Positions 11,847 to 23,895 of a stretch of 64,000 nt of DNA are shown here, piece by piece (position 1 is the first letter of the stretch; each line of letters starts with the position of its first letter). The notes beneath the pieces are model-generated. The model worked only from the letters and a program-made list of their open reading frames with translations. It made no database searches and was not told where the DNA came from. This stretch comes from Closterium sp. NIES-65. Taxonomy: Eukaryota; Streptophyta; Zygnematophyceae; Desmidiales; Closteriaceae. The position numbers and the translations under genes were made by a program. The stretch covers positions 1,678,001 through 1,742,000 of the forward strand of contig CANXME010002275.1 of assembly GCA_948144175.1 (NCBI GenBank), given 5' to 3'.

Positions 11847-11963
11847 TTGGGATAAAAGGGCTTGTTTCAGTAGCGGGTCAGTGCGCCCATAACCCCCCAG
11901 GCAAACGCGCCTGTAACCCCCCCTAGGATCGATCGGGGATCTCACAGTGTAGCTCTACTGACA
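11822..11963 (-). repeat. TRIM 5' LTR (element sense), 142 bp
   Basis: Abuts the PBS at 11821. Its end carries TGGTCTAGTGG (11846 to 11836), a match to the tRNA-gene box A. Confidence 0.9.
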
Positions 11964-11982
11964 GAAAATACAGGGAGCAGCA

Positions 11983-12740
11983 GTGAAGATCTTCATTGAC
12001 GGAGGAGCAAGCCACAGCTTAGTTAATACCGCAACCGCACGAAAATTACAGTTAACGCTTAACCGATGTTTACCTGAGATAGATGCACGCTTAGTCGACG
12101 GCACGCCCCTGGCCATACGGGAAAAGGTGGAGCGCGTAAAAGTCCGCTGCGGGGGGAACTTCGGGTTTACACAGGAAATGCTCGCGACGACACTGGATGG
12201 GCACGACATTTTATTGGGACGTGATTGGCTGCGACGGTACAACCCACGGATCGACTGGACGATGGGGAGCTGCACAGTGCGAAGTAGTGGTAACTGGGTC
12301 GTTCTACCTCGCTGGCAGCCACCCAAATCTTCAACGGTCCAGGTCAACGCCATCACGATGAAACGGGTTGTCGCTGCTGGAGCTGACGTGTACGCAGTGG
12401 ATATCGCACTCGTAGAAAAAGATGAGCAGCCGAGTGATTTGGAGAAACTGCTGGCAACTGTACCGACCGAACTACAGGCACTACTGAAACAGTTCCCGGG
12501 GATATTTCCGGATGATTTACCACAGGGACTGCCACCTCAGCGGGCGCACGACCATAGGATCGAGTTAGAACCGGGGGCACAGCCAACTGTACAGCGGCAA
12601 TTTCGACTGACACAGCCCGAGCTCGACGAGTTAAGGAAGCAGTTAGATTACCTGTTAGAGAAGCAGTTTATCCGACCGAGCTCGTCACCGTTCGCCGCAC
12701 CGATACTGTTCACAATGAAAAAAGACGGAGGGTTCCGCAT
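11983..12740 (+). pseudogene. Gypsy protease and N-terminal RT segment
   Basis: A retropepsin-like region (GGASHSLVN motif near 12001, GHDILLGRDWL near 12200) is followed by the pol linker and the first RT block (about 12600-12740, where the template-contacting region begins). The segment ends at the copia insertion at 12741. RT continues on its far side from 20075. Confidence 0.85.
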
Positions 12741-12872
12741 TGTGAAAACAAAGAACGAGAATGAAATGACTATGAACGAAGTGAGTACAAATAGGAAACC
12801 CTAATTGGGTTGTACCCCCTATGGGATACCCCACTATAGCCTACAGAAACAAGTAAGCTATAAGTTCTGACA
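12741..12872 (-). repeat. Copia 3' LTR (element sense), 132 bp
   Basis: Matches 19943-20074 at all but the terminal base. Contains a perfect telo-box AAACCCTAA on the plus strand (about 12796) and the complement of the family block GGCTATAGTGGGGTA. Confidence 0.93.
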
Positions 12873-13069
12873 CACCCCCATAGGCAAAGTGGGGGAGAAC
12901 AAGGGGTCACAAGACCAGTCAAGCAAAGCAAAGCAAAGCTCAGGGTGGATCACAAAGTCACCACGCATTCCGAGCACAAGTTCAAAGGCCACAAGGCCAA
13001 TTCACATGCAAGATCATATATAGAGATATACAAGAGCAAGAGTATATATATGCGAAAGTACAAGCAAGG

Positions 13070-16000
13070 TCAAGAGGAGAGCAAGTGAGGCAAGACAGGC
13101 ACAAGACCCAACTGCGTGCAGCAACGCTGATGATCACAAGGCGCAAGTGCCTTGGTGAAGACATCAGCAGTGTTGGCCTCAGAGGCCACGTACGCAAGTC
13201 GCAGCTGTCCACGCTGCTGTAGCTCACGAGCAAGAAAGTAGCGAAGAGCAATGTGCTTCGTTCTGTGCTCCAGTCGCTGCTCTCGACACAAGGCCAGCAT
13301 GGCCTTGTTGTCTACGTACAGGACTGGAGGAGAACGAGGCTGCTCTCCAAGGTCAGTCAGCAGGTAGGTGAGCCAGCGTAACTCCTGTGCAGCCATAGCC
13401 CCAGCGTAGATCTCAGCCTCACAACTGGAGCCGAGAACAGAGGACGAGCGGGTAGCCCGCCACGAGACAGAGCCGGAACCAAGGCTGAAGGTGTAACCCT
13501 ATGACGACCGCTGCGTAGCCTGGTCGTCAGCCCAAGAAGCGTCTGCGTGCCCAGTGAGGACCACTGGACTACGCCCTCCAAGCACTAGCCCCATGCCCGA
13601 CGTACTGCACAAGTAGCGCAACACCCTCTTCGCTGCAGCCATGTGCTCTGGTCGGTGTCTCCCAGGAGCAACAAAGCGTGCGAGAATGCTAAGAGGGTAT
13701 GCGAGGTCAGGTCGTGTGCAGGTCATCAGGTACATGAGGCAGCCAACAAGCTCTGCAAACGGGCCACTCGACTCTACAGACTCATCCGAAGGCAGAGCTG
13801 AGAGCGAGTGGCGAGTAGGCAGAGGAGTGGCCTGAGGCGAGGAGTACGTGAAGCCGAAGCGCTGAAGGACCTGCTGCACCATGTGTGACTGAGTCAGGGT
13901 AATGGTGCGGCGTGCTCTGTCCCGGGTGATCTGCAAGCCAAGGTAGCTGCGCAGTTCACCCAGGTCAGTGCACGTGTGTCTCTTCTGCAGCTCGGACTTC
14001 ACGTAGGCGAGTCCAGCAGTGTCAGCTGTGGCAAAGACCAAGTCGTCGACGTACACGAGGATGTAGAACGGCGGCAGAGAGGTGTCGGTGCGCAGAAACA
14101 GCGACGGGTCGGCAGTGGAAGGAGCAAACCCAAGTGCCGCGAGCGTAGTCCTCAGTGTGTCGTGCCACTCACGTGGCGCCTGGCGGAGACCGTAGACTGG
14201 ACGCCGGAGACTCCACTGGGTACCAGGAGGGAAAGACCCAGTGAAGCCAGGTGGGCGACGCAGCCAGATCTCCTCGTGCAGGCTGCCCTGCAAGAAAGCT
14301 GTGCTGAAGTCGAGAGAGTGCAGCTCGTAGTCACGGTGAGCAGCAACGTGTAGCAGAACCCGAAGAGTGGTCATCTTCGGGGTGGGGGAGAAGGTCTGAA
14401 AGTAGTCAACCCCCTGCCGCTGACTGAAGCCACGAGCCACGTAACGCGCCTTGAAGACAGGCGGAGAACCCGGCGGCCGCTTCACCCTGAAAATCCACAT
14501 GCCACTGACGATGTTCGCCCCAGGAGGGGGAACAGCGTCAACGTAGGTGCCTGTGGACTTCCAGGAAGCCATCTCTGCATCCATAGCTGCCTGCCACTGA
14601 GAGGAGTAGGGACCCTCTATCGCCTCCGCGTAAGAGCGCGGAGTCGGGATGTCTGGTGCATCCGGGTCTCCCTCAGGGGCTAGCAGTACAGACGCGAGAC
14701 GAGGTGAAGCGGCGGCCAGACACTGGAACTCCTCCTGCCTGTCCTCAAGGACGTCCGTGCCAAGGGCACACTCACCCCCGACGGACGGAGGACAGGCGGA
14801 CTCAGACTCAGTGACAAGACGAGCAGCGTAGTCTAGACGACAGCGCGCAGCAAAGTCGACAAGCTCAGTGACAAGGGCAGACGCAGCAGACGACTCGAAG
14901 GAGGGGTCAGTGACAGCAGTAGCCAGGAGACGCGTGACAGTAGGACTGGCAGAACGAAGAGCGTCCGACTCCGGGTCGGCAAGAGCAGGAAGAGAGGAAG
15001 CAGGAGGAGAAGGCAAAGGGGCACGCAGAGGAGCAGTGGACGGACGCAGTGACATCCGGTGCGTGCCAGGGACAGGAGGAGGACGCTGACGCGACCCGCG
15101 ACCACTAGCGCGCTCAGTACGAACAGGCGACACAGGACGAGACGCAGGCTCACGACGCTCAGTAAGACCTCCAGTCGGACCTGCGTAGGGAGAAGGAGCA
15201 GGCAAAGGGGAGGCAGGCTGTAGCTGTGGCTGTGACCGGACAGGCTGCGGACCCTCTAAGGGAGGAGGAGGAGGTGTAAGACCAAGAACCTGCTGCAGAA
15301 GCGGAACGAAGTACGGTCGAGGCCGCGCGGCGACGCTAGAAACAGCAGGAACAGCACCAGCAGCCCCGGCAGGAGCACCCACTCCAGCAGCACCTCCAGC
15401 AGCACCACCAGAAGCTCCAGAACCTCCAGCCGCAGCACCAGGAGCACTGTCAGTCGGGCCGCCAACGGCAGGCTCAGCGCCAACACCCTCAGCAGGACCA
15501 GCTCCAGGAGAACTCTCAGACTCAGCAGCTCCAGCACCCACAGTACGAGCGCCGGCGGGGCGCGCAGCAGCAGTACCCTCTGCAGCCGAAGAACCACCAG
15601 CACCAGCAGCACGCCTCCAGCGCCCGGCAAACCACTCACGCAGCTCCTGTGGGGAGAGTGGCTCCCGGCGAGACGAAGCACCCCCAGGCACAGCACCTCC
15701 AGGCTCAGCACCCCTAGACACAGCACCCCCAGGCACGGCACCCCCAGGCTCAGCACCCCCAGGCTCAGCACCCCCAGTCTCAGCACCCCCAGGCACAGCA
15801 CCCCCAGACTCGGCACCTCCAGACTCAGCACCCCCAGGCACAGCACCCCCAGGCTCAGCACCCCCAGGCTCAGCACCCCCAGACTCGGCACCTCCAGGCT
15901 CAGCACCCCCAGACTCCGCACCCCCAGGCTCAGCTCCCGCAGCAGCACCAGAGTCACCAGTGACCTCGACAGGCTCGACCGCGTCTACCTGGGACACACC

Positions 16001-19000
16001 TGAAGGGGCCGGACCCTGAGGGGGGAGGGGGGCTACCGGGGGGGGACTCGGTACCAAGAAGAGCGGGGGTGGGGGGAGGGACGGAGTGCGGTAGGGGAAG
16101 AGGCGGTAGTAGGGTACCGACTCGTCGAACGTGACGTCCTGGGAGGACAGAACACGTCGAGAGGTGGGGTGGTAAAACTGCCACCCAGGGGCGTCGGGGG
16201 GGAACCCCAGGAAGACGCAGGGAGAAGCACGAGGGGACAGCTTGTCCGCAGACAGGTCGCGAACAAACGCCCGAGATCCCCAGACCCGGAACGCCGACGC
16301 ATCGCCAACCTTCCCCGTCCACAGCAGGGCTGGGGAGGTCTCCGGTCGAGAGACCCTGGGGTGGAGGTTGATCTGGTGCGCAGCGTACCTGACCGCAAAC
16401 GGCCACAGAAAATGGGGAGCAGCCGCATGCATCATGGACGTACGAGCGACGTCCATGACCATGCCAATGCGGCGCTCAGCAATCCCATTCTGCTGCGGTG
16501 AGTCCGGAAGCGTGAAGGTCTGACGGATGCCTCGCGCACGACAGTAGGCACTCAGGAGGCCAGAGGAGAACTCTCCGCCTCTGTCCGAGTGCAGACGCAA
16601 AACAGGGAAGTTAGAGCCAAAGCTCCTCCGAAGCTGGAGACGAGCTGCGCGGATCCAGTCGATCAACACCGCAGTGACCTCACCCTTGCTGCGCAAGGGG
16701 AAGACTGTGGTGTAACGCGAGTAGTCGTCAACCACCAGCAGGAAGTAGCGCTCCTGACCCTGTCCACGGACGCGGGCTGGGCCCCACACATCCATGTGAA
16801 GCGTCTGCAACGGGGCCTCTGTCGGAGGAAACTAGGAGGAGTGAGGGGCAGCACGCTGGCGCCCCTCGACACAGGGGACACAGGCAGGGCCAGGGCCCGG
16901 AGGAAGGGGAGGGAGAGACCGGGGAAGACCAGACACAAGGACTCGCGAGGCCATGCCCCTGAGCCGAAGCAGAGAGGGGTGGCCAAGGCGGTGGTGCCAG
17001 AGGAGGGTCTCGTGAGACAGACGACGGCACGAGCAGGGGGCAGACTCAGGACCAGACCTGGACGCTGCAGCAAACACCTGACCAGACGAAGTGACCCTAC
17101 CAGACCCAGCACCTGGAGGAGAAGCAGTGGTCAGAGTGTACAGGCTCGACCCTGGCCGACGTGTAAACGTAGCCAGGTGGCGACCTGTATCCGCCTCCGT
17201 GCAGTGGGTCACCCGCTGACGAGCAGGGGTGAACTGGTGGACACCCGCATCCTGGAGGTCAGCACCACTCACCAAGTTCGTCGAGAACGAGGGGAGGTAA
17301 AGACCAGTCAGGGTGCCAGAGGGGGCCGCCGGACACGGGAGGACAGTGGAGAAGCGAGACAGGACAGGCCCCCCAGAGGGGTCAGCCAGGGACACCGCAA
17401 CCGGCCGACTCAGCGGCGTGAGAGTGGTGCGGTCCCGAAAGAAGGAGCGAGACGCTCTTGAGTCAAGGGTGAAGGTGTGAGAGGCCGAAGCCGACACAGT
17501 ACCTGAGAGGGCAGACTCACCAGCACCTGAGAGCACAGACGCACTGGCACCTAGAGCAGCAGCCTCACTAGTACCTGACGCGGCAGTACCAATGCCCGGG
17601 TCGGGCGGGAAACACCGGTAACAGTCCTCCTCATCACTACCAATCGCAGCATACATAGCAGAGAGAATAGCATCAAAATCAAGATCATAAATAGCTACAC
17701 CAGCCCTAGACAGCTCTCCCCAGCGGGGGATCTCAGCTGCCTCCGGAAACTGCTGACGCCAGGCGTCAGTCAGGCGGCCAAAGCAGCGGCGGGCAGTGTG
17801 GGCGCCTCCACACCTCTCCCCTGCACGGTCACCGGTGCGGAGAACGTAGGGGCAAGGACCAAGCGCACCACCACGCTGACGCTGCGAGTACCACTCACGG
17901 AGCTGCTGAGGGGCGGGGACGGTGCGAGAGCGCTGCTGCTGCTGTGGCTGCTGCTGCGGCTGCTGCTGCTGCTGCTGCTGGCGCTGACCACCCCCGGAGC
18001 TGCTCCGCTGGGACGAGCCACTCCGACCCCCGCCTCCACTGCCACCCCCGCCTCCACCGCCACCCCCGTCTCCACCTCCACCTCCCCCACCAGGACCGTC
18101 GCTCCCACCGCTCCCACCGCCTCCTCCGCTACCACCTCCACCGCCACCTCCGCCTCCACCGCCGCCACCAGTACCTCCACTCCCGCCACCACCCCCACCG
18201 CCACCCCCACTCCCCCCGCCACCCCCACCGCCTCCTCCACCGCCCCCTCTAGCTCCACCCGCTCCCTTGCCCCCCTTGCCCTTGCCAGCGCGGCGTCTGC
18301 CGCTGGGGGCAGACGCCGCGCCGACCGACTCAAAACCAGTGAGGTCGGCCGCAGCGGCAGAGGCGACAGAGGGCAGCAGGGGGGAAGGACCACACCCCTC
18401 AAAGATGGGGGTGCGAGGGTCACCCCGAGAGGCCCCTACAGCGACAATACTCTTCTCAGCCGCTAGCAGGGACTCCTCAAGGAGGTCGACAGTGAGAGTG
18501 GTGGGACAGACAGAGAGAAACTGGTCCCTAACGACACGAAGGGACTCAGGGAGACGGGTGACGAGAAAGTAGAGAGTGATGTACATGGGAGGAGGGTTCG
18601 CAGCGCGGAACTCAGCAGGAAGGGCAGCGCGGTAGCGGGTGTCACTAGCACGGAGGTGGGTAACGAGGTCAGCGACAGTGGGAAAGGAAGCGAGGTCAGG
18701 GAAGAGAAACGGTAGCATGAGGCGGCTAAGGGTAGCGGAGGAAGGGGAGGAGTAGCGTGCAACTACAGCGTCGTACAAGGCCTGAGCGGTCTTGCACTGA
18801 CTAAAGTGGGCACGCTCAGAGGAAGGGAGGTGGCGACGCACAGCAAGACGTGCAGCAGCATCGCGGGTCGCCCACTTGGAGCGAACGGCAGAGTCAGCAT
18901 CAGCAGGTGGGGCAGGGACAGCGCCAGAGACAAAGTCAAAGAGAGAGACCTCATCTATCGCATCACACAGTAAGTACAGCTGCAGGTCTTCAATCCAGAC

Positions 19001-19057
19001 GGCAAAGTCAATGGCCCTCCCCTCAGCGTCAAAGGTAAGAACATTGGGGGTGGCCAT
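13070..19057 (-). pseudogene. Copia gag-pol coding region, minus strand
   Basis: From ATG 19057: gag N-terminus MATPNVLTFDAEGR; capsid region; a long Gly-rich tract (about 18270-18000); a Gln-rich tract; the knuckle CX13CX3HX4C (about 17850); protease LDSRAS-type motif (about 17460); WHHRLGH...C..C zinc region (about 17000-16870); integrase core (about 16800-16150); GAEPGG repeat linker (15950-15690) and Gly/Ala linker (to 15340); RT with LDFSTAFLQG and YVDD (about 14650-13950); RNase H (about 13600-13080). The product would be a single copia polyprotein. About two breaks. Confidence 0.9.
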
Positions 19058-19942
19058 GACAGCAGCTGAAAATCTCACCGGGCTGGGAGAGGCGGGTAGG
19101 TCAGCAGCAGAGGAACAGCAGCACGGCTCCGCAGGCGGCTCGGGCGGCGCGGGCGGCTCGGGCGGCACGGGCGGCTCGGCGGCGGCTCGGGCGGCGGCTC
19201 GGCGGCGGCTCGGCGGCGGCTTGGCGGCGGCTCGGCGGCGGCTCAGGCGGCGGCGGCTCGGCGGCGGCTCGGCTGCTGCTGGGCGGCGCGGGCGGCTCGG
19301 GCGTCACGGGCGGCTCGGCGGCGGCTCGGGCGGCTCGGCGGCGGCTCGGGCGGCGGCTCGGCGGCGGCCCGGCGGCGGCTCGGCGGCGGCTCGGCGACGG
19401 CTCGGCGGCGGCTCGGCGGCGGCTCAGGCGGCGGCGGCTGCTGCTGGGCGGATCGGCGGGGCCGCGTAGCAGAGGGCGGCGGGGCCGCGACCGAAGAGAG
19501 CGGCGGGGCCGCGTAGCAGGGGGCGGCGGGGCCGCGTAGCAGAGGGCGGCGGGGCCGCGTAGCAGAGGGCGGCGGGGCCACGATCGAAGGGCGGCGCGGC
19601 CGCGTAGCAGAGGGCGGCGGGGCCGCGTAGCAGAGGGCGGCGCGGCCGCGTAGCAGAGGGCGGCGGGGCCGCGAGGCAGAGGGCGGCGGGGCCGCGTAGC
19701 CGAGGGCGGCGGGGCCGCGATCGAAGGGCGGCGGCGGGGCCGCGTAGCAGAGGGCGGCGGGGCCGCGATCGAAGGGCGGCGGGGCCGCTAGGGAAGGGCG
19801 GCGGAGCCGCGAGGGGAAGGGCGGCGCAACGGTCCGCTAGGGGCGACACGACGGGTCGCTAAAAAAAAAAAAAAACGCGCCTCGGGGCGCGGTTCGGTGG
19901 GCCCTAGAAGCAGTCCCTAGGAGGGAACCTGCTCTGATTCCA
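19058..19942 (-). repeat. Copia leader with two GC-rich arrays
   Basis: Between PBS and gag: GGCGGCTCG-type 9-bp units (about 19130-19440) nearest gag, then units of about 22 bp built around GGGGCCGCGTAGCAGAGG (about 19450-19830) nearest the LTR. An A-run lies at 19861-19875. No convincing protein. Confidence 0.85.
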
Positions 19943-20074
19943 CGTGAAAACAAAGAACGAGAATGAAATGACTATGAACGAAGTGAGTACAAATAGGAAA
20001 CCCTAATTGGGTTGTACCCCCTATGGGATACCCCACTATAGCCTACAGAAACAAGTAAGCTATAAGTTCTGACA
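19943..20074 (-). repeat. Copia 5' LTR (element sense), 132 bp
   Basis: Partner of 12741-12872. It abuts a PBS resembling the initiator-Met tRNA complement at 19942 and is followed on the plus strand by the duplication CGCAT. Confidence 0.93.
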
Positions 20075-22542
20075 CGCATGTGCATCGACTACCGAGCGCT
20101 TAACAGGGTAACAGTCAAATCGCGATACCCCATCCCCCGCGCCGACGAACTGATCAACCAACTGCGAATAGCACGAGTCTTTTCGAAAATAGATTTACGG
20201 GGAGGATACCATCAGATTCGGGTCGAACCATCGGACTGCGCCAAAACAGCATTTAGGACTAGGTACGGGTCATTCGAGTATACAGTAATGCCATTCGGGC
20301 TGACGAACGCGCCTGCGACATTTCAGATGACCATGAACGAGGCGTTTAGACCACTTTTAGATAAATGCGTGATAGTTTACCTGGACGATATTCTAGTTTA
20401 CAGCCGGGATAAGCAGTAGCACTTAGTGGATCTTGAAGCAGTTTTTAAGGTTTTGGAGGAACATTGGCTACTCACCAAGGGCTCCAAGTGCGAGTTTTTT
20501 CGGGACAGGCTAGAGTTTTTGGGTCACGTCATTTCGGAGGCTGGGGTTGAGATTGACCCAAAGAAACTGGATACGGTAAAAGTGTGGCGCCCCCCGACGA
20601 ACATCACGGAACTGCAGGGTTTTTTAGGTTTTGTTAATTACGTTCGACGGTTCGTGCCCGACATGGCACGTTTAACAGCCCCACTCACTGATTTACTGCG
20701 TAAGGGGGTCGCTTTTACGTGGGGAGAGAAAGAGCATGCTGCCTTCTCTGCCCTGAAAAACGTTCTCTGTTCACCACCCGTTCTACGCATCGCTGATCCC
20801 CACCGCCCTTTCGAAGTGGTTACCGACGCAAGTGACATCGCCATCGGAGCTGTACTGTTACAGGACTTCGGCGACGGCCTCCAACCCATCGCCTACGAAT
20901 CACGCAAACTACATCCGCCTGAGCGAAATTACCCGATACACGACCGCGAAATGCTCGCGATCGTGCACGCCTTCAAAGTGTGGCGCTGCTACTTGACCGG
21001 CGCAGACGTGACAGTACGGACAGACCATCGATCTCTACAGTACCTCCGCGCACAGCCCCACCTCAACCCACGACAAATTCGATGGCTCGATTTCCTCGAG
21101 TCGAATTTTCACTATACGGTCACATACAAAAAAGGAGCCTCGAATATCGCCGACGCACTGACCCGCCCCACTGCCCAGATCCACGCGATACTACTCGCCC
21201 AGACCAGCCCGCTACTGACAGGCCTATTTACCCACGGATATCAAACAGACCCGTTCTTTACAGGAGGCAACTCACAGCAATTCGCAGCGGCAAAAGGAGT
21301 CTATTACGTAAAAGCTGGAACCGACCGCATCTGGGTACCAGGATACACGCTACAGCGGGAACTACTGTTACAGGAAGCACACGACGGAGTTACCTCGGGA
21401 CATTTCGGGGTAGAAAAAACACGGCAGCAGCTGCAGCGGTACTACTACTGGCCAGAAATGTTGACCGATGTGCAACGACACGTGGCATCGTGCCCCACTT
21501 GCCAGCTCATGAAGTCAAGCAGGAAGCGGCCGGCGGGACAATTACAACCCATCCCGCCCCCAGAGCGTGCTTGGCAGCAGGTGACGATGGATTTCGTCAC
21601 GGGGTTACCAGCTGGGGCGAGTGGGAATGACGCGATCCTGGTCGTCGTCGATCGATTAACGAAGATGGCTCATTTCGCAGCATGCAGGAAATCAATCACA
21701 GCCGAGGAAACCGCCCGACTCTTCATCACCACCGTCGTTCGACTGCACGGGATACCCGCATCGATCATAAGCGACAGAGACACGAAATTTACAAGCAACT
21801 TCTGGCGGAACCTGTGGCAGCAGTTCGGCACGCGCTTACAGTTCAGTTCATCCTATCACCCCGAGACCGACGGACAGACGGAACGGACAAATCAGACCAT
21901 GGAGCAGCTGATTCGAGCCACGTGCGACGATCCGAATACGTGGGAACAGCAGCTGCCACTCATCGAGTTCGCATACAATAACGCACCATCAGCCACGACG
22001 CAACAGTCGCCGTTTTACTTGAATTACGGACACGACCCAACAGTACCCATGACACCGAATCCCGACAACCCCGTCCCACGAGCACAACAGTTCGCCGAGA
22101 TTCTGCAAGCAGCACGGACCAGGGCAGCAGAAGCAATCAAAAAATCAAACATCATCGCTAAACGCAACGCCGATCGCCATCGCAGACCCGTTACTTATCA
22201 GCCCGACGACCTCGTTTTACTCGACACTCAGAACCTCCGCCTGCCCATCACTCCAAAACTCCGCCCTCGATACTGTGGGCCATTTCGAATCAGTCACATG
22301 GTTACGCCAGTCACCGCGCACCTCCTCCTCCCTGCTGACTGGTACGTCAGCCCCTCGTTCCACGTCAGCTTACTTCGCCCTTACGTGCCATCCACCAGCC
22401 AACTCCCACGACATCGACCCACCAGCATGACACGACCACCAACCGAACCAGTCATCACCCCCGACAAAATCCTGAGCCACAGAGTTCGCGACCCTCGAGG
22501 AGCCCGAAAAGTGGAGTTTCTGATCCGCTGGAAAGATCGTAC
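20075..22542 (+). pseudogene. Gypsy RT, RNase H, integrase and start of chromodomain-like tail
   Basis: RT blocks ([15 protein letters not shown] near 20190, [10 protein letters not shown] near 20380); RNase H (VVTDASDIAIGAVL near 20820, YPIHDREMLA near 20935, TDHRSLQYL near 21020); integrase HHCC (GHFGVEKT ... CPTCQ, about 21400-21500); DDE core (MDFVTGLP near 21590, ISDRDTKF near 21770, SYHPETDGQTERTNQ near 21855); a GPFRIS / SFHVSLLRPY C-terminal domain (about 22280-22385); and the beginning of a chromodomain-like segment (VEFLIRWK near 22515). This content marks the chromovirus branch. The copia at 22543 interrupts the end of the polyprotein. Confidence 0.93.
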
Positions 22543-22673
22543 TGTCAGATTATTATAGCTGATGCATGTTTGTAGGCTATAGTGGGGTAGCACATATGGG
22601 GTACAGTTTGCTAGGTTTGTATTTGTACCCAACTCTGACTTAGTGAATTCATTCCTGTTCAGTTAGTTTCACA
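22543..22673 (+). repeat. Copia 5' LTR, 131 bp
   Basis: TGTCAGATTATTATAG ... TTTCACA. Contains the family block GGCTATAGTGGGGTA, but the telo-box position has diverged in this subfamily. Confidence 0.95.
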
Positions 22674-22689
22674 TGGTATAGAGCGGGTC

Positions 22690-23895
22690 CCTCCTAAGGA
22701 CCGTTCTTTGGGCCCACCCACGATTTTTTTTCCTGCCCGGAGCGCGCCCTATTCTCCCCGAGGCGCGCTCCCCCTAGTGCGCGTCGAGCTGCCCTTGTGG
22801 CGCCCCGAGAGTCGCGCGCGCGACTCATTTTTTTTTCGCGCGCGCGGCCCAGGCCCCACTTCGCGCGGCCCTTACAGCCGCGCCGCGCCGCCCTCTCGGC
22901 TCTGCCGCGCCGCGCCGCCCTCAAGACGGCCGCGCGGCCTCTTCGTCGCTACGGCAGGCCCCCCCCGCTGCACCTCTGTCGGCCCCGCAGCCGCCTTACC
23001 TGACGGCCGCCGCCTCACCTGACGGCCCGCCGCCTCGACTTCTGGCCCGCCACCTCACCAGACGGCCCCCCCGCCTCACCTGACGGCCCACCGTCTCACC
23101 TGCTGGCCCGCCACCTTACCTGACGGCCCCGCCGCCTCACCTGACGGCCCGCCGCCACCTTACCTGACGGCCCTGCCGCCTCACCTGACGGCCCGCCGCC
23201 TCACCTACTGGCCCGCCACCTGACCTGACGGCCCCGCCGCCTCACCTGACGGCCCGCCGCCTCACCTGCTGGCCCGCCACCTCACCTGACGGCCCGCCGC
23301 CTCACCCGCTGGCCCGCCACCTGACCTGACGGCCCCGCCGCCTCACCTGCTGGCCCGCCACCTGACCTGACGGCCCCGCCGCCTCACCTGACGGCTCGCC
23401 ACCTCGCCTGCTGGCCCGCCACCTGACGGCTCCGCCGTCCCCTGTCCCGGCCCCGCCGCTGCACCCTGACGGCCCCGCCGTCCCCTGCCCCGGCCCCGCC
23501 GCTGCACCCTGACGGCCCCGCCGTCCCCTGTCCCGGCCCCGCAGCTGCACCCTGACGGCCCCGCCGAGCCGCCCAGCAGCAGCCGAGCCGCCCAGCAGCA
23601 GCTGAGCCGCCCAGCAGCAGCCGCGCCGCCCAGCAGCAGCCGAGCCGCCCAGCAGCAGCCGAGCCGCCCAGCAGCAGCCGCGCCGCCCAGCAGCAGCCGA
23701 GCCGCCCTGCAGCAGCCGAGCCGCCCACCAGCAGCCGAGCCGACCAGCAGCAGCCGAACCGCCCGGTACCCGAGCTACCCGAGCCGCCCGAGCCGCCCGA
23801 GCCGCCCGAGCCGCCCGAGCCGCCCGACCCAGCCCGAGCTGCCTGCTGGTGTCCTACCCGACTCTCCTAGCCCGGTGAGACTTTCAGCTGCTGCC
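22690..23895 (+). repeat. Copia leader with three different GC-rich arrays
   Basis: Three blocks follow one another: CTGACGGCCCCGCCGCCTCA-like units of 20-odd bp (about 22985-23560), a 19-bp unit containing GCCCAGCAGCAGCC (about 23565-23755), and GAGCCGCCC 9-bp units (about 23770-23830). The last 60 bp before the gag ATG closely match the minus-strand copia at 12741-20074; the upstream arrays do not. Confidence 0.85.

Larger units (their letters stand above)
11587..11963 (-). mobile_element. TRIM (miniature LTR retrotransposon) with tRNA-like promoter
   Basis: 377 bp in all. Two 142-bp direct repeats (11587-11728 and 11822-11963, one difference by eye) flank a 93-bp interior and end TG...CA. 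The flanking 5-bp duplication is GAAAA (11582-11586 and 11964-11968). On the minus strand the interior starts with TGGTATCAGAGC (11821 to 11810) and ends with a G-rich polypurine tract against the other LTR (11733 to 11729). It has no coding capacity, so it must be mobilised by another element's proteins. It sits between gypsy gag and protease. LTR, PBS, PPT and duplication all look whole. Box A and box B motifs are annotated separately. Confidence 0.93.
12741..20074 (-). mobile_element. Near-complete Ty1/copia element nested in gypsy RT, minus strand
   Basis: 132-bp LTRs at 12741-12872 and 19943-20074 (one terminal difference by eye) and the 5-bp duplication CGCAT (12736-12740, 20075-20079). 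Read on the minus strand: LTR, PBS (19942 to about 19931), leader with two GC-rich arrays, gag-pol from the ATG at 19057 to about 13070, an AT-richer 3' UTR, a polypurine tract (TATGGGGGTG) and the second LTR. All parts are present; about two breaks in the coding region. Coding sequence is nearly identical to the element at 22543-30230, but the LTRs are not. Confidence 0.95.

Noticed and set aside
17798-18466. Thr/Pro-rich plus-strand frame, superficially mucin-like
   Set aside because: Exact antisense of the Gly-rich gag tract of the minus-strand copia.
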